From contig CM051517.1 in the NCBI GenBank assembly GCA_028015205.1, positions 45,147,135 through 45,211,134 on the forward strand: DNA of 64,000 bases. The letters are read 5' to 3'. The notes beneath the pieces are model-generated. The model made no database searches, had not been told where the DNA came from, and worked only from the letters and a program-made list of their open reading frames with translations. This document shows positions 59,215 to 64,000 of the stretch, in pieces (within the stretch, counting starts at the first letter, position 1; the number at the start of each line of letters is the position of its first letter). The position numbers and the translations under genes are program-made. This DNA is from Mytilisepta virgata (Eukaryota; Mollusca; Bivalvia; Mytilida; Mytilidae).

Positions 59215-59470
59215 AAAAAACAAAAAGGATACATGTAACAGGAAATATCAACAATGACATACCAATCAATCAATCTACCAAACAGACAGAACACCGGACA
59301 AAAAATAAAAAACGACACCGGGCGATTACAATAAAGACCTCGTCAGAAACGTGGTGATTTTATAATTTTCCCAAAGTGAACTTTCCCTTTTGTAGTATAT
59401 TTTTTAACATTCAAATGTTACGCTCTTCTTCTTTTCGTATTAATCCAAGCCTTCCAAAGGACTAATTACA
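59215..59470. repeat. dispersed repeat copy 3 with an adjoining RT relic
   Basis: 59247-59312 shares GAAATATCAACAATGAC with 9389 and ACATACCAATCAATCAA with 32865. Immediately after, 59353-59395 reads KRGDFIIFPK then FPF with a break, resembling the KRDDFNFPI..NFPF block of the Penelope-type RT relics. The repeat may therefore be the tail of that retroelement family. Confidence 0.4.
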
Positions 59471-61773
59471 TACTGAGAAGAAAGAAAGATAGTACCCTAG
59501 TTTTTTAATAACAGTCTCATCATAATAATCTGTTGAATTTTAAATATTTCATAAAACACTCTAATATGTATTACAAGACCATGGATATTTACATCAACAC
59601 ATTTAAGAGAAAGTAGTCGTCATATTTCTTTGAAAATGTCTATGAATTTCCAGTTAGTTCTAATATAAAAAAAAAAATCAGATTTACGTGTACCTAATGA
59701 ACACAAATTTAACATTACGACATGATGGAGAAATCTTTTCAAGTGAAAATTCATTTGGATTTAAAACATTAGAATCTTCAGAATAAGTACACGAACAATT
59801 AATCATATCTGTTTAAAAGCTTTTTCTTGTTCGTAGTGACGTAATGTGCTATTCGAAATCTTTGACATGTAAAGGGAAACCATGAAATCATTTCTGCGAC
59901 TGTTTATTAGATCACGCTCTCTACATGTATCTGAACATGCGAATTGTTGGTACTAAGTCTAACCTTATCTTTGATTTATAATTTATATTTTGTTTTCCTA
60001 TTGGATTTTTGTGATCTTAGTTTTCTTTAAAAGAAAACATCTAATTCCGGAATTTAAATGAACAATATTACATATACATACATATAACTCTACATGGCAA
60101 GAAACAAAATGACACAGTGATTATGAATTAGTAAGTTCTCTCATCTTTTTGTACAGAAACAAAAACTGTTTATACTTGGTAAACTTAACTTTATAAATTA
60201 CAGACAAAAAAATATTGTATCAACTAAACAGTGAATTTGCCTAGGGTACAATCAACTGAAAAAATATATTTGAAAAATACATTGCCGATGTTAGGCAATA
60301 TATGAAGTAAAAAAGATATTTTTAATTAGACAATTAATACATCAAATTTGTCGCAAACATAACATGTTTCTCTAGGCATTTTATTTGAAATCCTTAAGAC
60401 TGAACAACCATAAAAAACAATACACTTTGTTGAATGCCAGAAGTCTGATACAGTTTTGTCTATATCTTACATTTTGTAAGTAACGCTCTTGTGCAGACCA
60501 TGCTATTGGAAAGTAATGATCGTGAAACCATAGTGAGCAACAGAAGGCCTAAACATGGTTGTCAAACTGTAAGTATTTAAAGAACAATTTGTTTGCGGAG
60601 CTGAACTCTTAAAACAGAATATCTTAACAAGCATGATAAACATAGAACCAGGTGACAGCGTTCGTTTTTTTTTTTTTTTTTTTTTGCATTTCGTGTAAGA
60701 TTAATTAGATTGTCTACCTAATCACGTGTCCTTATATTTTTATCCTTCTTCAATTTCTAAACATGCAATCGACCAGATACCGCATTCATAAGTAATATTT
60801 CACTATATTAATCATGTTACATCTATAAACAAACCCAAAACCGTGCAAGAACATACAGTATATATGAAGGTATAAACATTAAATTTCCGACACAATTGTA
60901 GAGGACCTATAAGAAGCAAACGATATTATTTTTATGGGGTATGTTTGAAAAAGAAACAGGGTTACAATATTTTGACAATATCTAGAATTTAATGCTATGG
61001 GAGAAATTTGCGAAAAATATCCAGGTAATCCCGCATTGTTTCCTTACCCATATAAAAATGAAATAGTTTCTACGCTTATGGATAAAAGAAATCAAGAGAA
61101 CACGTGTTACCAAGTCAGTTGCTAGATTTAAAATTATTCTTTAAACTTTGTCTAAATTAATAAATTTCCCATTCGTTGAAAGTTTTGTCATTAGATTGTT
61201 TTCACAACACTGTTTTCATTATTTTGGCATTAAGCTTTGGTCTTTAACATTCAGAATTATTATCTCGGCTTCCAATTTTGCCTCGAGCTTCATTGAAGAG
61301 ATGGAAGATGTCTCATATATTCCATAGGAAATCGGATGACAGGTGAGATACATGTTTATACTAGTTACCTGTTACATTTATATTGTACGTGGTATGCCTA
61401 CCATGTAACTTTAATATATTAACGTCTATTTTCCCGATTAAATGAACTTTAGATGTCTTTGATGGCATCTGCAAAATAATTTTAGTACTATTATTCTAAT
61501 TTATTATTTACAAGTGTTGCTATTTTTTTCAAAAGATGTAACAGCTTTTAATAATTCGTATTCAATCTTTGATCTACTAAAAGGTACAATGTATTTGAAG
61601 TTATCTCCAATACATCTCGAGTACACTATCATATATCAAAACATTTTATCTAAATGATTTTCACTTGTCAATGATGAAAAACTTATTATAGTCTTTCTGA
61701 AAGATAAGTATAACACTCATGTTTTCAGGTCTCTGGCATTAATTTTGGGGTAGGGGAGAAATGAATCTTTATG
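59471..61773. other. non-coding; no gene recognised
   Basis: AT-rich; a T-run lies at about 60666-60686. No motif-bearing frames. Confidence 0.35.
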
Positions 61774-61922
61774 AAATAATAGAAATACTAAGGGTTCATT
61801 CCTTGTATTGCACATGGTAGATCTCCTTAGCTGAAATTTGGCTTCCTAATTCGGTATTTTTGGTTGAGTACTTCTTGTTAAATATAAGTTTGGTTTTTGG
61901 TCTTCCAAATGTTTCGGTTTTA

Positions 61923-61969
61923 ATGCTGCTGATGAGAGGTAACTCCTTGAAATGCGTCGTATACAGCAT
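61923..61969 (+). ncRNA. hammerhead ribozyme, satellite unit 1
   Basis: Read 5' to 3': stem I strand AUGCUG (61923-61928), core CUGAUGA (61929-61935), stem II GAGG/CCUU with loop UAACU (61936-61948), GAAA (61949-61952), stem III UGC/GUA with loop GUC (61953-61961), U-A cleavage-site pair (61962-61963), then stem I strand CAGCAU (61964-61969). All invariant core positions are present (CUGANGA, GAAA, NUH with H = A). Stem I pairs perfectly over 6 bp. A G-U closes stem II at the core side where G-C is usual. Predicted cut after 61963. Confidence 0.82.
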
Positions 61970-62299
61970 AGTTTAAATTTACTATATCTAATATTAGTAT
62001 CTTTGGATTGTTATTTTGAAACTCCTGGGATGATGCCTCTGCTGGTGGACCCTAGGTCCCCGAGGGTATTCGCCAACCCAGTCGTCAGACTTGTCCGACA
62101 TGATTATTCATTGATTGTTACAGAAATTACCAGTATTTAGCAAAATTCAAAAATAATAGAAATACTAAGGGTTCATTCCTTGTATTGCACATGGTAGATC
62201 TCCTTAGCTGAAATTTGGCTTCCTAATTCGGTATTTTTGGTTGAGTACTTCTTGTTAAATATAAGTTTGGTTTTTGGTCTTCCAAATGTTTCGGTTTTA

Positions 62300-62346
62300 A
62301 TGCTGCTGATGAGAGGTAACTCCTTGAAATGCGTCGTATACAGCAT
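62300..62346 (+). ncRNA. hammerhead ribozyme, satellite unit 2
   Basis: Same sequence as unit 1; predicted cut after 62340. Confidence 0.82.
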
Positions 62347-62676
62347 AGTTTAAATTTACTATATCTAATATTAGTATCTTTGGATTGTTATTTTGAAACT
62401 CCTGGGATGATGCCTCTGCTGGTGGACCCTAGGTCCCCGAGGGTATTCGCCAACCCAGTCGTCAGACTTGTCCGACATGATTATTCATTGATTGTTACAG
62501 AAATTACCAGTATTTAGCAAAATTCAAAAATAATAGAAATACTAAGGGTTCATTCCTTGTATTGCACATGGTAGATCTCCTTAGCTGAAATTTGGCTTCC
62601 TAATTCGGTATTTTTGGTTGAGTACTTCTTGTTAAATATAAGTTTGGTTTTTGGTCTTCCAAATGTTTCGGTTTTA

Positions 62677-62723
62677 ATGCTGCTGATGAGAGGTAACTCC
62701 TTGAAATGCGTCGTATACAGCAT
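62677..62723 (+). ncRNA. hammerhead ribozyme, satellite unit 3
   Basis: Same sequence as unit 1; predicted cut after 62717. Confidence 0.82.
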
Positions 62724-63053
62724 AGTTTAAATTTACTATATCTAATATTAGTATCTTTGGATTGTTATTTTGAAACTCCTGGGATGATGCCTCTGCTGGT
62801 GGACCCTAGGTCCCCGAGGGTATTCGCCAACCCAGTCGTCAGACTTGTCCGACATGATTATTCATTGATTGTTACAGAAATTACCAGTATTTAGCAAAAT
62901 TCAAAAATAATAGAAATACTAAGGGTTCATTCCTTGTATTGCACATGGTAGATCTCCTTAGCTGAAATTTGGCTTCCTAATTCGGTATTTTTGGTTGAGT
63001 ACTTCTTGTTAAATATAAGTTTGGTTTTTGGTCTTCCAAATGTTTCGGTTTTA

Positions 63054-63100
63054 ATGCTGCTGATGAGAGGTAACTCCTTGAAATGCGTCGTATACAGCAT
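63054..63100 (+). ncRNA. hammerhead ribozyme, satellite unit 4
   Basis: Same sequence as unit 1; predicted cut after 63094. Confidence 0.82.
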
Positions 63101-63430
63101 AGTTTAAATTTACTATATCTAATATTAGTATCTTTGGATTGTTATTTTGAAACTCCTGGGATGATGCCTCTGCTGGTGGACCCTAGGTCCCCGAGGGTAT
63201 TCGCCAACCCAGTCGTCAGACTTGTCCGACATGATTATTCATTGATTGTTACAGAAATTACCAGTATTTAGCAAAATTCAAAAATAATAGAAATACTAAG
63301 GGTTCATTCCTTGTATTGCACATGGTAGATCTCCTTAGCTGAAATTTGGCTTCCTAATTCGGTATTTTTGGTTGAGTACTTCTTGTTAAATATAAGTTTG
63401 GTTTTTGGTCTTCCAAATGTTTCGATTTTA

Positions 63431-63477
63431 ATGCTGCTGATGAGAGGTAACTCCTTGAAATGCGTCGTATACAGCAT
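63431..63477 (+). ncRNA. hammerhead ribozyme, satellite unit 5
   Basis: Same ribozyme sequence although this unit has substitutions just outside it (63424 and 63510); predicted cut after 63471. Confidence 0.82.
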
Positions 63478-63807
63478 AGTTTAAATTTACTATATCTAAT
63501 ATTAGTATCCTTGGATTGTTATTTTGAAACTCCTGGGATGATGCCTCTGCTGGTGGACCCTAGGTCCCCGAGGGTATTCGCCAACCCAGTCGTCAGACTT
63601 GTCCGACATGATTATTCATTGATTGTTACAGAAATTACCAGTATTTAGCAAAATTCAAAAATAATAGAAATACTAAGGGTTCATTCCTTGTATTGCACAT
63701 GGTAGATCTCCTTAGCTGAAATTTGGCTTCCTAATTCGGTATTTTTGGTTGAGTACTTCTTGTTAAATATAAGTTTGGTTTTTGGTCTTCCAAATGTTTC
63801 GGTTTTA

Positions 63808-63854
63808 ATGCTGCTGATGAGAGGTAACTCCTTGAAATGCGTCGTATACAGCAT
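63808..63854 (+). ncRNA. hammerhead ribozyme, satellite unit 6
   Basis: Same sequence as unit 1; predicted cut after 63848. The unit continues past the window end. Confidence 0.82.
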
Positions 63855-64000
63855 AGTTTAAATTTACTATATCTAATATTAGTATCTTTGGATTGTTATT
63901 TTGAAACTCCTGGGATGATGCCTCTGCTGGTGGACCCTAGGTCCCCGAGGGTATTCGCCAACCCAGTCGTCAGACTTGTCCGACATGATTATTCATTGAT

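Larger units (their letters stand above)
61774..64000 (+). repeat. 377-bp tandem satellite, nearly six units, hammerhead ribozyme in each (retrozyme-like)
   Basis: Unit length is exactly 377: the same position recurs at 61952, 62329, 62706, 63083, 63460 and 63837. Units are almost identical; the fifth has a G-to-A near 63424 and a T-to-C near 63510. The array begins at about 61774 with AAATAATAGAAATACTAAGG and runs off the window end. Each unit holds a full hammerhead fold, so a transcript of the array should self-cleave into 377-nt units, as in animal retrozymes and hammerhead satellites. A 62-codon frame (MRRIQHSLNLLYL...) is conserved only because the units are; it overlaps the ribozyme and is probably not a gene. 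Confidence 0.95.

Noticed and set aside
61774..64000. CRISPR-like array
   Set aside because: Units are 377 bp without alternating unique spacers, in a eukaryotic context; it is a tandem satellite.

Overview
The window is eukaryotic: introns with GT/AG borders, AT-rich non-coding DNA, long microsatellites, and many retroelement and DNA-transposon relics. The very frequent ACATGTA-type words, the families of dispersed repeats and a hammerhead-bearing tandem repeat all suggest a bivalve mollusc, probably mytilid-like. That assignment is inference; no search was run.

Layout. (1) 891-4491 (+): the 3' part of a spliced host gene for a two-immunoglobulin-domain, probably GPI-anchored surface protein of the Dpr/zig-8/lachesin-IgLON type. 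Every visible intron is phase 1, except the phase-0 intron inside Ig1, and two exons are only 24 nt. (2) About 4.7-27 kb: mostly non-coding, with scattered repeats: a perfect 76-bp inverted repeat (6906-7130), a 29-bp x3 array (13025-13111), an inverted-repeat element with an internal 54-bp tandem repeat (16656-18086), a 164-bp duplication (21370-21700), and relics of a Penelope-type reverse transcriptase. (3) 27.1-29.6 kb: a TA microsatellite, then a foldback element with about 0.6-kb arms. (4) 30.5-36.6 kb: more reverse-transcriptase relics. (5) 38.2-38.6 kb: a broken copy of the satellite that fills the right end. (6) About 39.0-41.0 kb: a decayed LINE. (7) 41454-46151: a second, 5'-truncated LINE with a 13-bp target-site duplication, split by a 2308-bp pogo-like DNA transposon at a TA. 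The pogo transposase is intact across one intron. (8) 47997-54268: a young Penelope-like element made of an inverted truncated copy, a direct truncated copy and a full-length copy with a 905-aa RT/GIY-YIG ORF, bounded by TA microsatellites. Each of the three copies carries a hammerhead-like motif in its terminal region. (9) 54.3-61.8 kb: largely unremarkable. (10) 61774 to the window end: a 377-bp tandem satellite, almost six units, each with what folds by eye as a complete hammerhead ribozyme. This is a retrozyme-like architecture.

How it fits together. The only convincing host gene is the Ig gene. The rest is mobile DNA. The strongest theme is self-cleaving RNA: an intact Penelope-like element and a hammerhead satellite lie within 10 kb of each other. 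Non-autonomous hammerhead repeats (retrozymes) have been proposed to borrow Penelope-type reverse transcriptases, so the two may be functionally linked; that link is inference. All structures were read by eye without folding or alignment software, and boundaries marked 'about' are uncertain by tens of bases.
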